Notes: generated by a model not told the origin, from the sequence alone. A DNA stretch of 64,000 nucleotides from JAFAXD01 sp963760435 (GCA_963760435.1 CAVXDE010000010.1:1-64000); one strand, 5' to 3'; positions 43,360 to 52,305 are shown, counted from the first letter of the stretch. Program-made: numbers and translations.

Positions 43360-43680
43360 CTATTCCTGGCTGGCAATCTCGCTCAGGTAGGAAAACGGAT
43401 AAATGCCACGTGCATGACCATCGGAAAACGCGACGTTGATACCGTAACCACCCACCCACGAAACCTCGCTGATCGTGAGGTGAACGAACCTCTCGGGAAA
43501 AGCACCGTCGATCTGTGCCCGTCGGCAGTGGGCGCAGCGACAGGCCGCGCGCAGCGTGGTAGCGGCGATCATCATCCGTTCGCCCGTGGCGAGCGTTACA
43601 TGCAGCTCGCTGCCGTCGGCGGAATAGGCCACCGCTTGGACCCCGATCGGGGCGGAAAAAGGCGAATCGGCGAGCGACAT
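43360..43680 (-). CDS. DUF971 (GBBH-like N-terminal domain) protein
   Basis: From ATG 43680, with GGAGG upstream, the protein has 106 residues. It shows the family Cys pair region CRCAHCRRAQIDG, followed by SWVGGYGINVAFSDGHARGI and IYPFSYLSEIA, the typical end of DUF971. These small domains occur alone beside Mrp/ApbC-type cluster carriers or fused to gamma-butyrobetaine hydroxylase, and are thought to have a zinc or Fe-S role. Here it is the promoter-proximal gene of the minus-strand arm of the AprBA-like cluster. Confidence 0.85.
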   Translation of the reverse strand: MSLADSPFSAPIGVQAVAYSADGSELHVTLATGERMMIAATTLRAACRCAHCRRAQIDGAFPERFVHLTISEVSWVGGYGINVAFSDGHARGIYPFSYLSEIASQE

Positions 43681-43725
43681 GAAACCTCCGCGGTCGAGGA
43701 TGAGCGGCGTATGGTCGCGGCGCGA

Positions 43726-43737
43726 GCAATTAATTGC
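43726..43737. promoter_or_regulatory. Palindrome in the divergent promoter of the AprBA-like cluster
   Basis: GCAATTAATTGC (14 bp with flanking A/T) is a perfect palindrome between the DUF971 start (43680) and the reductase start (43883). Related AACTAATTG/AACTAATCAA motifs lie at 43791, 44666 and, inverted, at 42160-42171, before the aprA-like and binding-protein genes. They are candidate sites for the local Crp/Fnr regulator. Confidence 0.4.
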
Positions 43738-43882
43738 TGGCGGGTCATGCATTTGTGAAACGCCCGACCTTTAGGGCTCAAAATTTTTAGAAACTAATTG
43801 ACTGCGCTGTTCAGTCTCATGTTGGCGTGCGCATTGGCTTTGATAGACCACACCCGCCCGCCACTTTTGACCACATCCGAGC

Positions 43883-44656
43883 ATGTCCAGCTTCAACAGA
43901 GAACAGGTCCTCGGCGTTCGGCATTGGACCGATACGCTGTTCAGTTTCACCACCACGCGCGATCGCGCCTTCCGCTTTCGCAGCGGCCAGTTCACCATGA
44001 TGGGCCTCGAGGTCGAGGGCCGCCCGCTGCTGCGCGCCTACAGCATGGCGAGCGCAAACCATGAGGAAACGCTCGAGTTCTTCAGCATCAAGGTGCCCGA
44101 CGGCCCATTGACCTCTCGGCTGCAGAAGATCCGCGAGGGCGACATCGTCCTGGTCGGTCGCAAGCCGACCGGCACGCTTGTCATTGACAACCTGCTGCCG
44201 GGACGCCGGCTGCTCCTGCTCTCGACCGGAACCGGGCTCGCGCCGTTTGCCAGCCTGATCAAAGACCCGCAGGTCTACGAGAGCTACGACCAGGTGATCC
44301 TGGTTCACGGCTGTCGCCAAGTGTCCGAGCTGGCCTACGGAGAGGAGCTCGTTGACGGGTTGCGCCGGGACGATGTCTTCAGCGAGATCATCGGCGACAA
44401 GCTCGAATATTACCCGACGGTGACGCGCGAGCCGTTCCGCAACCGCGGCCGCATCACCGACCTGATTGCGAGCGACAAGCTGTTCCAGGACATCGGCTTG
44501 CCGCCGCTCGATCTCGAGAGCGACCGCGTGATGATGTGCGGCAGCCCGAGCATGCTCGCCGAGCTGCGCAATCTGTTGATCGAGCGCGGGTTTATCGAAG
44601 GCAGTCACGGCGAGCCTGGCCATTTCGTCATCGAGAAGGCATTCGTGGAACGATGA
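43883..44656 (+). CDS. fpr: Ferredoxin/flavodoxin-NADP+ reductase
   Basis: The 257-residue protein fits the short bacterial FPR type. FAD-binding RAYSMASANHEETLEFFS, NADP-binding LLSTGTGLAPFASLIKDP, VILVHGCRQVSELAYGEEL and MMCGSPSMLAELRNLLIE occur in family order, and the C-terminus is FVIEKAFVER. It moves electrons between NADPH and a ferredoxin or flavodoxin. Its place as first gene of the plus-strand arm, ahead of an AprA-like flavoprotein and a two-cluster ferredoxin, makes the latter its likely partner, so the system probably runs on NADPH. Confidence 0.92.
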   Translation: MSSFNREQVLGVRHWTDTLFSFTTTRDRAFRFRSGQFTMMGLEVEGRPLLRAYSMASANHEETLEFFSIKVPDGPLTSRLQKIREGDIVLVGRKPTGTLVIDNLLPGRRLLLLSTGTGLAPFASLIKDPQVYESYDQVILVHGCRQVSELAYGEELVDGLRRDDVFSEIIGDKLEYYPTVTREPFRNRGRITDLIASDKLFQDIGLPPLDLESDRVMMCGSPSMLAELRNLLIERGFIEGSHGEPGHFVIEKAFVER

Positions 44657-44736
44657 TGAGCTGACAACTAATTGCTACCGACCCAGGCGGTTATGGCCGA
44701 TGCTGGCCGTGCATTGGCACACACCTCCGGGGCTGA

Positions 44737-46476
44737 ATGATGGATGATATTGTCGATGGGCTCGCCGAAGTCTCCTGCGATGTGCTGGTGATCGGTGGCG
44801 GAACCGCGGGTCCGATGGCGGCGCTCAAAGCCAAGCTCAAGGACCCCAACGCGACCGTCATCCTGCTCGAGAAGGCCAATGTCAAACGTTCCGGCGCGAT
44901 CTCGATGGGGATGGATGGCCTCAACAATGCGGTGATACCCGGCTACGCCACGCCGGAGCAGTACACCAAGGAGATCACCATCGCCAACGACGGCATCGTC
45001 GATCAGAAGCCGGTCTACAAATACGCGCAGAAATGCTACTCGATCATCGAGGAGCTCGACAGCTTCGGCATCCGCTTTCTGAAAAATGAGAACGGCGATT
45101 TCGCCGTGAAGAAGGTGCATCACCTCGGCACCTACGTGCTGCCGATGCCGAACGGCGACACCGTGAAGAAGGCGCTCTATCGCCAACTGCGGCGCAGCCG
45201 CATCCTGATCTCCAATCGCTACATGGCGACTCGGTTGCTGACCGCCGATGACGGGCGCGTTGCCGGCGCCATCGCAGTGAATACCCGCACCGCCGAGTTT
45301 CTCATCTTGAAAGCGAAGGCCGTGATCCTGTGCATGGGTGCGGCCGGCCGGCTCGGACTGCCGACATCCGGCTACATGTTCGGGACCTACGAGAACGCGG
45401 CCAACTCCGGCGACGGCTACGCCATGGCGTATCACGCGGGTGCGGCGCTGGCGAACCTCGAGTGCTTCCAGATCAATCCGCTGATCAAGGACTATAACGG
45501 CCCCGCCTGCGCCTACGTGGCGGGACCGTTCGGCGCCTACACGGCCAACAACCAAGGCTCGCGTTTCATCGAGTGCGACTACTGGTCGGGCCAGATGATG
45601 CTTGAGTTTTACAACGAGCTGCAGTCCGGCAAGGGCCCGGTATTCCTCAAGCTCGACCATCTGCATGAGAACACGATCAGCGAAATCGAATCGATCCTGC
45701 ACAACGTAGAGCGGCCGACGCGCGGATTGTTTCACGACGGACGCGGGACTGACTATCGCCGCGACATGGTGGAGATGCACATCTCCGAGATCGGGTTCTG
45801 CTCGGGCCACAGTGCATCCGGAGTGTTTGTCGACGAGTTTGCCCGCACCACCGTGCCCGGCCTCTATGCGGCAGGGGACATGGCGAGCGTCCCGCACAAC
45901 TACATGCTGGGCGCGTTCACCAACGGGTCGGTGGCGGGCGAGGATGCCATGAGCTACGCGCAGCACGTCGATTTTGCGCCGTTCGATGCGGGTCAGGTGG
46001 AGCGCGAGCGCGAGCGCGTATTGGCGCCGACACGCCGCGACGACGGAATTCCGCCGAACCAGATCGAATTCAAGACGCGCCGGCTGGTGAACGATTATCT
46101 GCAGCCACCCAAGGTGACGCGCAAATACGAGCTGGCGCAGCGGCGCCTGGCGGAAGTTCGCGACGACATGGAGCAGCAGATGATTGCCTCGAATGCGCAT
46201 GAGCTGCTGCGCGCATTGGAAGCCCAATCGATTCTCGACTGCGCCGACATGGCGGCGCACGCCTCGCTCTACCGGGCCGAAAGCCGCTGGGGCCTTTATC
46301 ACCTGCGCACCGACTATCCGGACAAGAACGATGACGACTGGTTCTGCCACACTCTGCTGAGCAAACAGAACGGCCGCATGACCAGCGAGAAGCGTGCGGT
46401 TGCGCCCTACATCGTCCCGATCGCCGACGAAGAGAAGGATCTCTACGACAAGCAGCGCATCCGGGCGCATGCCTGA
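44737..46476 (+). CDS. AprA-like flavoprotein (adenylylsulfate reductase alpha/fumarate reductase superfamily)
   Basis: The 579-residue flavoprotein has an N-terminal dinucleotide motif VIGGGTAGPMAALKAKL and KANVKRSGAISMGMDGLNNA, close to the ERSGAVAQGL-type segment of AprA. Mid-protein CMGAAGRLGLPTSGYMFGTY and the C-terminal VPGLYAAGDMASVPHNYMLG with GAFTNGSVAGEDA follow the same order. It is somewhat shorter than dissimilatory AprA. It is likely to reduce or oxidise a small sulfur or organic substrate in the cytoplasm through FAD, with electrons from the ferredoxin encoded 20 bp downstream. Ordinary fumarate reductase or aspartate oxidase is less likely given the partner. Confidence 0.85.
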   Translation: MMDDIVDGLAEVSCDVLVIGGGTAGPMAALKAKLKDPNATVILLEKANVKRSGAISMGMDGLNNAVIPGYATPEQYTKEITIANDGIVDQKPVYKYAQKCYSIIEELDSFGIRFLKNENGDFAVKKVHHLGTYVLPMPNGDTVKKALYRQLRRSRILISNRYMATRLLTADDGRVAGAIAVNTRTAEFLILKAKAVILCMGAAGRLGLPTSGYMFGTYENAANSGDGYAMAYHAGAALANLECFQINPLIKDYNGPACAYVAGPFGAYTANNQGSRFIECDYWSGQMMLEFYNELQSGKGPVFLKLDHLHENTISEIESILHNVERPTRGLFHDGRGTDYRRDMVEMHISEIGFCSGHSASGVFVDEFARTTVPGLYAAGDMASVPHNYMLGAFTNGSVAGEDAMSYAQHVDFAPFDAGQVERERERVLAPTRRDDGIPPNQIEFKTRRLVNDYLQPPKVTRKYELAQRRLAEVRDDMEQQMIASNAHELLRALEAQSILDCADMAAHASLYRAESRWGLYHLRTDYPDKNDDDWFCHTLLSKQNGRMTSEKRAVAPYIVPIADEEKDLYDKQRIRAHA

Positions 46477-46496
46477 GAAAGTTGGAGAGACCACCG

Positions 46497-46730
46497 ATGC
46501 CCCTTGCAACCACCCATACCTCGGTTCCGGTCGTCGTCGACGACGCGAAATGCATCGCCGATAAAGGCTGCACCGTTTGCGTCGATGTCTGCCCGCTCGA
46601 CGTGCTGCGCATCAGTGACATGACCAAGAAAGCCTACATGGCCTACGACGAGTGCTGGTATTGCATGCCGTGCGAAGCCGATTGTCCGACCGGCGCCGTT
46701 AAAGTGAACATTCCCTACCTGCTGCGGTGA
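46497..46730 (+). CDS. AprB-like two-[4Fe-4S] ferredoxin
   Basis: The 77-residue protein has two cluster motifs: C19-x5-C25-x2-C28-x3-C32-P and C53-x2-C56-x2-C59-x3-C63-P, with DECWYCMPCEADCPTGAV matching the second motif of AprB. It lacks the long C-terminal tail that clamps AprB to AprA. ATG 46497 is preferred because GGAGAG lies upstream; an earlier TTG is unlikely. It should deliver electrons between the FPR-type reductase and the AprA-like flavoprotein. Confidence 0.92.
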   Translation: MPLATTHTSVPVVVDDAKCIADKGCTVCVDVCPLDVLRISDMTKKAYMAYDECWYCMPCEADCPTGAVKVNIPYLLR

Positions 46731-46733
46731 GCC

Positions 46734-47710
46734 ATGCCCGAGTTGTTCGAGGCCTACGACGATATCGATGACATCGGCAGCCGGTTGCAAGCCGCGGACC
46801 CGCCGAGCGGCGCGTTGCCGTGATCGATCTGGGAAATTCGGGTGACCCGGCCGCGATCCGCTATCTCGAGACGCTGCTCGCCGACCCCGACCCCGGCGTG
46901 CGGCAGCAGGTGGCACTGGCGCTCGGCGAGTTTGATGGCCCAGCCGTCGCGGCCGCGCTGGCAGCCCTTCTGATCGATCCCGAGCAGCCGGTCGCTTTGG
47001 CAGCCAGCGACAGCATGGCGGAGTTGAAGGATCCGGCGAGCGCCGATCCCATTCTGCCCCTCGTCACCCACGCCGACGCGTTTGTGCGCATGAGCGCATT
47101 GCGCGCCCTGAAAGAAGTGCGGCGGCGCGATGCGCTCAAACCGGCGCTGGACGCGCTGCGCGATCCCGACGCCTCGGTCCGCGTTCAGGCGATCGGCGTG
47201 ATCGGGTTTCTCAAGCTTGAAGAAGCAATCCCCGCGCTGACGGCGGCGGCGACGGACTCCGATCGTAACGTGCGCCGGGCGGCGGTCAGCGCGCTTGCGT
47301 TTTCCATGACCAAATCGGCGGCCGACGCGATCGCGCGCGCGCTGTCGGACACCGATTGGATGGTGCGGGAAGTGGCGGCGGAGACGATCGGCAGCAACAA
47401 GTTCGGGCTGCAGGCGGCGGACGCGCTGGTCCAGGCGCTCAACGATGAGTTCTGGCAGGTGCGGCTCAAGGCCGTACGCAGCCTGGGCAAGCTTAAGGTT
47501 GCCGGAGCAATCCCGGCGATTGCCCCGAGCCTCGCGCACGCGCAGGCCAATTTGCGCAAGGAGGCGGCCGCGGCGCTCGGCGAGATCGCCGATCCGGCCG
47601 CGCGGCCGCTGCTCGAGGCGATAGTGAATGATCCGGATCCAGAGGTTCGCAAGAACGCCCGCTGGGCGCTCGGGAAGTGCACCGCGACGAGCCTCGCCAG
47701 CTCGCGTTAA
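46734..47710 (+). CDS. PBS-lyase HEAT-repeat protein, frame interrupted near the start
   Basis: The protein is built of HEAT/PBS-lyase repeats of about 31 residues: repeated DPAAIRYLETLLADPDPGVR, DPEVRKNARWALGK and similar units across the whole length, at least eight of them. ATG 46734, 3 bp after the ferredoxin stop, opens MPELFEAYDDIDDIGSRLQA in a frame that breaks at about 46797-46800 by one missing base; the main frame then resumes with ERRVAVIDLGNSGDP. Without repair the first usable codon is GTG 46820. Such proteins act as scaffolds or as cofactor lyases. Its place in the operon suggests it assembles or protects the flavoprotein-ferredoxin complex. Confidence 0.8.
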
Positions 47711-47786
47711 TCCGCGTTGCTCACGCTTGACCCCCGGTCATCGAGGCGTTCAATAGCCGAACCCGAATCGGCAGAATGCCTCCTCC

Positions 47787-48137
47787 ATGAAAAGTCCCCG
47801 CACGCCTCGACCAAGCCGCAAGACGGATCCCGGACCTCGACCAGCGGCCCAGCAGGCCCCGCTCTCCGGCCGCGCCATCGTGACCATCATTGGCTCCGAT
47901 CGAGTCGGCATCATCGCCGGCATCGCCAATGTGATTGCCGAGGCCAACGTCAATATTCTCGACATCAGCCAGTCGGTGATCCGCGAGTTCTTCACCATGA
48001 TCATGATGGTGGATTTATCGGCAGCGACGATCTCGTTCGAAGCCCTGGCGGACAACCTGGCACGCAAAGGAGCGAATCTCGGCGTGAAGGTCGAGATCCA
48101 GCGCGAAGAAATCTTCAAAGCCATGCATCGGATCTAG
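47787..48137 (+). CDS. ACT-domain protein (UPF0237 type)
   Basis: The 116-residue protein has a basic, Pro-rich N-terminal extension of about 28 residues, then the ACT domain RAIVTIIGSDRVGIIAGIAN with VNILDISQSVIREFFTMIMM and a closing VEIQREEIFKAMHRI. UPF0237 proteins are small ligand-binding regulators that are usually paired with UPF0210 proteins, as here with a 3 bp gap. The N-terminal extension is not usual for the family; a later start is possible. Confidence 0.88.
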   Translation: MKSPRTPRPSRKTDPGPRPAAQQAPLSGRAIVTIIGSDRVGIIAGIANVIAEANVNILDISQSVIREFFTMIMMVDLSAATISFEALADNLARKGANLGVKVEIQREEIFKAMHRI

Positions 48138-48140
48138 CGC

Positions 48141-49511
48141 ATGCGGCAGCTCAATTTCTCCGGTGAGGAGATCCTCGAAACCATCGAGATGGTGCGGACC
48201 GAGCAGCTCGACATCCGCACCATCACGGTCGGGATCAGTCTGTTTGATTGCGTGAGCGACAACGCCGGCACGCTTTGCCGGAATATCTTCGACAAAGTGA
48301 CGCGTGTCGCCAAAGACCTGCATCGCGTCAGCACCGATCTCACGCGCGAGTTCGGGCTGCCGATCATCAACAACCGGATCGCGGTGACGCCTGTCTCGCT
48401 CATCGCCGGAAAGTGCAGCGGTGCGGAATTTGTCCGTATCGCCGAAACCCTCGACCAGGCCGCACGCGAGCTGAAGGTCGACTTCATCGGTGGCTTTTCG
48501 GCCTCGGTCGAAAAGGGCATGAGCGCCGTCGATACCAACCTGATCGCGGCGCTGCCCGCGGCACTCGCCGGTACGCAACGCGTCTGCGCATCGATCAATG
48601 TCGGTTCGACCCGCGCCGGCCTCAACATGGATGCGATCGCCGAGATGGGACACGTGATCCGGCGAACCTCGGAGCTGACCGCGGCGGCGGGTTCGATCGG
48701 CTGCGCCAAGCTCGTCGTGTTCTGCAACGCGGTCGAGGATAACCCGTTCATGGCCGGCGCCTTCCACGGCACGTCGGAGCCCGACAGCGTCGTCAACGTC
48801 GGGGTAAGCGGACCAGGCGTGGTCTACCGCGCCATCAAGGCGGCAGGCGACGTCGACTTCGGCACCTTGACGGCGATCATCCGCCGCACCGCTTTCAAGA
48901 TCACGCGCGCGGGCGAACTGGTCGGGCGCGCGGCGGCGAACCGCTTGGGGATTCCGTTCGGCATCGTCGACCTCTCGCTGGCGCCGACACCGGCGGAAGG
49001 CGACAGCGTCGCGCGCATCCTGGAAGAGATCGGGCTCGAGCGCGTCGGCACCCACGGCTCAACCGCTGCGCTGGCGCTGCTCAATGACGCGGTCAAGAAA
49101 GGCGGCGCCATGGCCTCGAGCTATGTCGGCGGGCTCTCGGGCGCATTCATCCCGCTGTCGGAAGATCAAGGCATGATCGACGCGGCGGAGCTAGGCGCCA
49201 TCACCATCGACAAGCTCGAAGCCATGACGTCGGTGTGCTCGGTCGGCCTCGACATGATTGCGGTGCCAGGCGATACGCCGCCTGAGACACTGTCGGCGAT
49301 CATCGCCGACGAAGCCGCGATCGGCATGATCAACAAGAAGACGACGGCGGTGCGCATCATTCCGGTCGCCGGCAAGGGCGTCGGCGATCGCGTCAATTTC
49401 GGCGGACTACTTGGTCACGCGCCGATCATCGCGGTGAACAGGAACTCGAGCCAGCGCTTCATCGCCCGGCGGGGGAGGATCCCCTCGCCGCTTCAGGCAC
49501 TGACGAATTGA
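48141..49511 (+). CDS. UPF0210 (PFL/DUF711) family protein
   Basis: The 456-residue protein fits the UPF0210 family: RQLNFSGEEILETIEMVRTE at the start, LTREFGLPIINNRIAVTPVS, FIGGFSASVEKGMSAVDTNL and GLDMIAVPGDTPPETLSAII near the end. The family resembles anaerobic ribonucleotide reductase/pyruvate formate-lyase barrels but lacks the glycyl-radical motif, and its activity is unknown. It is paired with the ACT-domain gene just upstream and closes the plus-strand arm of the AprBA-like cluster, but it may be an independent two-gene unit. Confidence 0.9.
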   Translation: MRQLNFSGEEILETIEMVRTEQLDIRTITVGISLFDCVSDNAGTLCRNIFDKVTRVAKDLHRVSTDLTREFGLPIINNRIAVTPVSLIAGKCSGAEFVRIAETLDQAARELKVDFIGGFSASVEKGMSAVDTNLIAALPAALAGTQRVCASINVGSTRAGLNMDAIAEMGHVIRRTSELTAAAGSIGCAKLVVFCNAVEDNPFMAGAFHGTSEPDSVVNVGVSGPGVVYRAIKAAGDVDFGTLTAIIRRTAFKITRAGELVGRAAANRLGIPFGIVDLSLAPTPAEGDSVARILEEIGLERVGTHGSTAALALLNDAVKKGGAMASSYVGGLSGAFIPLSEDQGMIDAAELGAITIDKLEAMTSVCSVGLDMIAVPGDTPPETLSAIIADEAAIGMINKKTTAVRIIPVAGKGVGDRVNFGGLLGHAPIIAVNRNSSQRFIARRGRIPSPLQALTN

Positions 49512-49537
49512 ATACGCGCTGCGGTCGCTTTCTGCAG

Positions 49538-49745
49538 CCCTCGTCCTGAGAGCCTGGCCCGCAGCCAGGCATCTCGAAGGAAAGCCGCAGTCGAGACCAT
49601 CGCCCTTGGCCATCCTTCGAGACGCACGCGCAAGCGCGTGCTCCTCAGGATGAGGGCTGAAGTTGTTGAAGCGCCGCAACCAACCACAGCCCTCATCCTG
49701 AGGAGCATGCGTGCGTGAGCACGCATGCGTCTCGAAGGATGGCCG
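49538..49745. repeat. Three dispersed palindromic elements in a row
   Basis: Copies lie at 49538-49585, 49609-49659 and 49690-49745. Each has the shared ends CCTCATCCTGAGGAGC and GTCTCGAAGGATG (or inverse) and a different palindromic core. The three alternate in orientation. In RNA each would form a strong hairpin after the UPF0210 gene. Confidence 0.85.
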
Positions 49746-49780
49746 CCAGTAACCAGAGGTCAACAAGTTGACGGAGATGA

Positions 49781-49991
49781 TCAACTCGCGACAGGGCCGC
49801 GCAGCGACCGCAGCGCAGCTTCGATGTGCCGCCATGTGCGGCCCTGCTCGCCCTCGCCTTGCTGTTCGAACGATCGGGCCTTCTGCGCCGCTTCGGCAAT
49901 CGCCTTGGCACCGCGCGCTTCAAACAATCGCCGCGCGTAGTCGAAAATTTCGACTTCGGTGAGGTCTTCGTCGCGTATCGATCTGGCTCAT
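49781..49991 (-). pseudogene. Small alpha-helical protein, frame interrupted after four codons
   Basis: ATG 49991 with AAAGGAG upstream begins MSQI; a one-base shift is then needed to enter the frame IRDEDLTEVEIFDYARRLFE, which continues with ARGAKAIAEAAQKARSFEQQ and ends at 49781. The repaired protein has about 70 residues. Proteins with this look (acidic start, YARRLFEARG, then a helix with EQ pairs) are familiar from Bradyrhizobium-type genomes, but no function is known to me. Whether this is decay or a base-call error cannot be told from one sequence. Confidence 0.5.
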
Positions 49992-50070
49992 GGCGTCAAT
50001 GCTCCTTTCACCCAACGAAGCATCCCCGCGCCAGTTCCAGTTTAGCAGAGCCGCGGCTGCACCCTCAAGG

Positions 50071-51063
50071 CTACGGCTCACCCAGCAATGATCGGTTCTG
50101 CTGCACAATGCCGCGGTAAAGCGCGAACTGCTGCCGCGTCAACGCGTCGAGCTCGCCCGACGTCGAGCCGACGGCCTCGGTGCCAAGCTCGTCGAGCTGC
50201 TTGACGACCATCGGATCGCGCAGCGCGGTGCGTAGCGCCACCTCGAGTTGGGCGATCAGCGGCTTCGGCGTTGCCGCGGGAGCATAGATTGCGGTCCAGA
50301 ACGGCACCTCGTAATCGAGGCCAGCCTCTTTCATGGTCGGAACGTCAGGAAGCGCCGGCGAGCGTGTGCTCGTCGTCACCGCCAGCGCGCGGACCTTGCC
50401 GCTGCGGATGTTCGGCGTCTGCACCGGCACGCCGTCGATCATCATAGCGACGCGTCCGGCCAGGATATCGGGCATCGCCGACGCAGTGCCGCGATAGGGC
50501 ACATGCACCATATCGACGCCGGCTTTCTGTTTGAACAACTCCTCGGCAAGGTGGACGGCGGTACCGGTTCCTGATGAGGCAAAGCTGTATTTTCCCGGGT
50601 TCGCCTTCAACAGCGCGATGAACTCTTTGAGATCTTTGGCCGGAACCGTCGGGGCGATGATCATCACCGGAGCAAATCGGGTGATGATCGCGACAGGCGC
50701 AAGATCGCGCAACCAGTCGTAGGGCAGTTTCTCGGTTACGGCCGCGTGCACGATCCCTGTCGTCGAGTGATAGAGCAGCGAATAGCCGTCGGGTTCCGCC
50801 TTGGCGATCGAGTCGGTCCCGATGGCGCCGCCGGCGCCACCGATGTTCTGCACGACGACCTGCTGGCCGACCACGTTGCTCAGCGCCGCCGCGGCAATAC
50901 GCGCGGTGCCGTCGATGCCGCCACCGGCCGGAAACGGCACCACCAGCTTGATGGGCCGCGACGGGTAGTCGGTCTCCGCAAATGCAGGAGTCGCGAAGGC
51001 GACGAACAGAAACGTCGCGCCGGAAAGCAAATTGACGGCGCACGCACCGAAACGGACCGGCAT
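50071..51063 (-). CDS. Bug-family (TctC) periplasmic solute receptor 3
   Basis: The 330-residue protein has a signal peptide (GATFLFVAFATPAFAETDYP), then PIKLVVPFPAGGGIDGTARI, GGAGGAIGTDSIAKAEPDGY and VHVPYRGTASAMPDILAGRV. ATG 51063 with GGGAGGAAG upstream is used. It is divergent from the NMT1-type binding protein at 51254. No TctAB gene is near. Ligand unknown. Confidence 0.93.
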   Translation of the reverse strand: MPVRFGACAVNLLSGATFLFVAFATPAFAETDYPSRPIKLVVPFPAGGGIDGTARIAAAALSNVVGQQVVVQNIGGAGGAIGTDSIAKAEPDGYSLLYHSTTGIVHAAVTEKLPYDWLRDLAPVAIITRFAPVMIIAPTVPAKDLKEFIALLKANPGKYSFASSGTGTAVHLAEELFKQKAGVDMVHVPYRGTASAMPDILAGRVAMMIDGVPVQTPNIRSGKVRALAVTTSTRSPALPDVPTMKEAGLDYEVPFWTAIYAPAATPKPLIAQLEVALRTALRDPMVVKQLDELGTEAVGSTSGELDALTRQQFALYRGIVQQNRSLLGEP

Positions 51064-51253
51064 CAGCTTCCTCCCGATGAGTTGGCAGTTTACGGGGCGC
51101 GATCCGGGCGTTGCAAGCCGGCGATTTTGGGTGCGCGCATCAACGTTGCGTTGGACGGCATTGCCTATTGGTTTCGTATCGTCATACTGCACCGCAAACA
51201 TATCCGAAATGTGTAAGCGCGACTTCAAGCGCCGACGAGGGAGGAACCAAACA

Positions 51254-52270
51254 ATGCCGGCTCGATACGCCGCGCTGCTTGCTTTGCTGATCGCGGCGCT
51301 CCCAGCCCATGCAGCTAATCTGGAAAAACCGAGCCTGCGCATTGCGGTCGGCGGCAAGGCACTGGTCGCCTATCTTCCGCTCACGATTGCGGAGCAGCGC
51401 GGCTACTTCAAGCAGGAAGGGCTTGACGTGGAGGTCAGCGATTTCCAGGCCGGCAACAAAGCGCTCGAGGCGCTGGTCGGCGGCAGCGCCGACATCGGCT
51501 GCGGAGCCTATGAGCACACGATCTATATGGCAGCGAAAGGCATCGCCCTCAAAGCGATTGCGCTGCAGGCGAATTCGTTCGGCTTAGTAGTCGGCGTGCA
51601 GAAGGACAAAGCGCCGTCCTATCATGGGTTCAATGATCTCAAAGGCATGAAGATCGGCGTGACGGGGCCGGGCTCGGCCAGCGCCATGGGGCTGCGCATG
51701 CTGCTCGGCAAAGCCTCGCTCACGGCGGACGATGTCGCGATCATCGGCGTGGGTGGCGGTCCGGGCGCCGTGGCGGCGGTGAAATCCGGAAAGCTCGACG
51801 CCATCGCCAACTTCGACCCGGTGATCTCGCTGCTGCAGCGGGACGGCGCCATCAGCGTCATTCTCGATACGCGCCAGCAGAAGGACCTCGATTACCTCTA
51901 CGGCGGTTCATTTGCCGCCTCGGCGTTCTATGTTCCCGCCCGGTTCGCCGAACAGAATCCGAAAACCGTGCAGGCCTTCGTCAATGCCGTCAGCGCGGCG
52001 CTCGACTGGCTGAACAAGGCATCGACCGATGCGATTGTCGCCGCGGTACCTCCCGAGTACTACGCCGGCGATCGCGTGCTCTACCGGACCATGATCGAGA
52101 ACAACCGCACGCGCGTCTCACCGGACGGCCGCATCACGCCGGATGCCGCACAGATCACCTACCGCAATCTCGTGACCTACGAAGATACGATGAAGGACGC
52201 CAAGATCGATCTCGCCGCGACCTATGACAACACGTTCATCGATCGGGCGCTGAGCCTGCGCGCACACTGA
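51254..52270 (+). CDS. NMT1/SsuA-type ABC substrate-binding protein
   Basis: The 338-residue protein has a short signal peptide (ALLALLIAALPAHAANLEKP), then VAYLPLTIAEQRGYFKQEGL, MKIGVTGPGSASAMGLRMLL and AVKSGKLDAIANFDPVISLL, typical of nitrate/sulfonate/pyrimidine-precursor receptors. ATG 51254 with GAGGGAGGAA upstream. It has no adjacent permease or ATPase; the pair at 61653-63255 lacks a binding protein and could use it. It is followed 35 bp later by a MetE-like gene and then a deacetylase-like gene. Confidence 0.92.
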   Translation: MPARYAALLALLIAALPAHAANLEKPSLRIAVGGKALVAYLPLTIAEQRGYFKQEGLDVEVSDFQAGNKALEALVGGSADIGCGAYEHTIYMAAKGIALKAIALQANSFGLVVGVQKDKAPSYHGFNDLKGMKIGVTGPGSASAMGLRMLLGKASLTADDVAIIGVGGGPGAVAAVKSGKLDAIANFDPVISLLQRDGAISVILDTRQQKDLDYLYGGSFAASAFYVPARFAEQNPKTVQAFVNAVSAALDWLNKASTDAIVAAVPPEYYAGDRVLYRTMIENNRTRVSPDGRITPDAAQITYRNLVTYEDTMKDAKIDLAATYDNTFIDRALSLRAH

Positions 52271-52305
52271 CGAACCACGACGTAAATCCCAACCACAGGA
52301 CCAAG

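Noticed and set aside
44668..46509. 613-codon minus-strand frame opposite the AprA-like gene
   Set aside because: The plus-strand flavoprotein has all expected motifs; the antisense frame has none.
44737..46730. Dissimilatory APS reductase AprBA proper
   Set aside because: The flavoprotein is shorter, the ferredoxin lacks the AprB tail and has a different first cluster spacing, and no sat, qmo or dsr genes are present.
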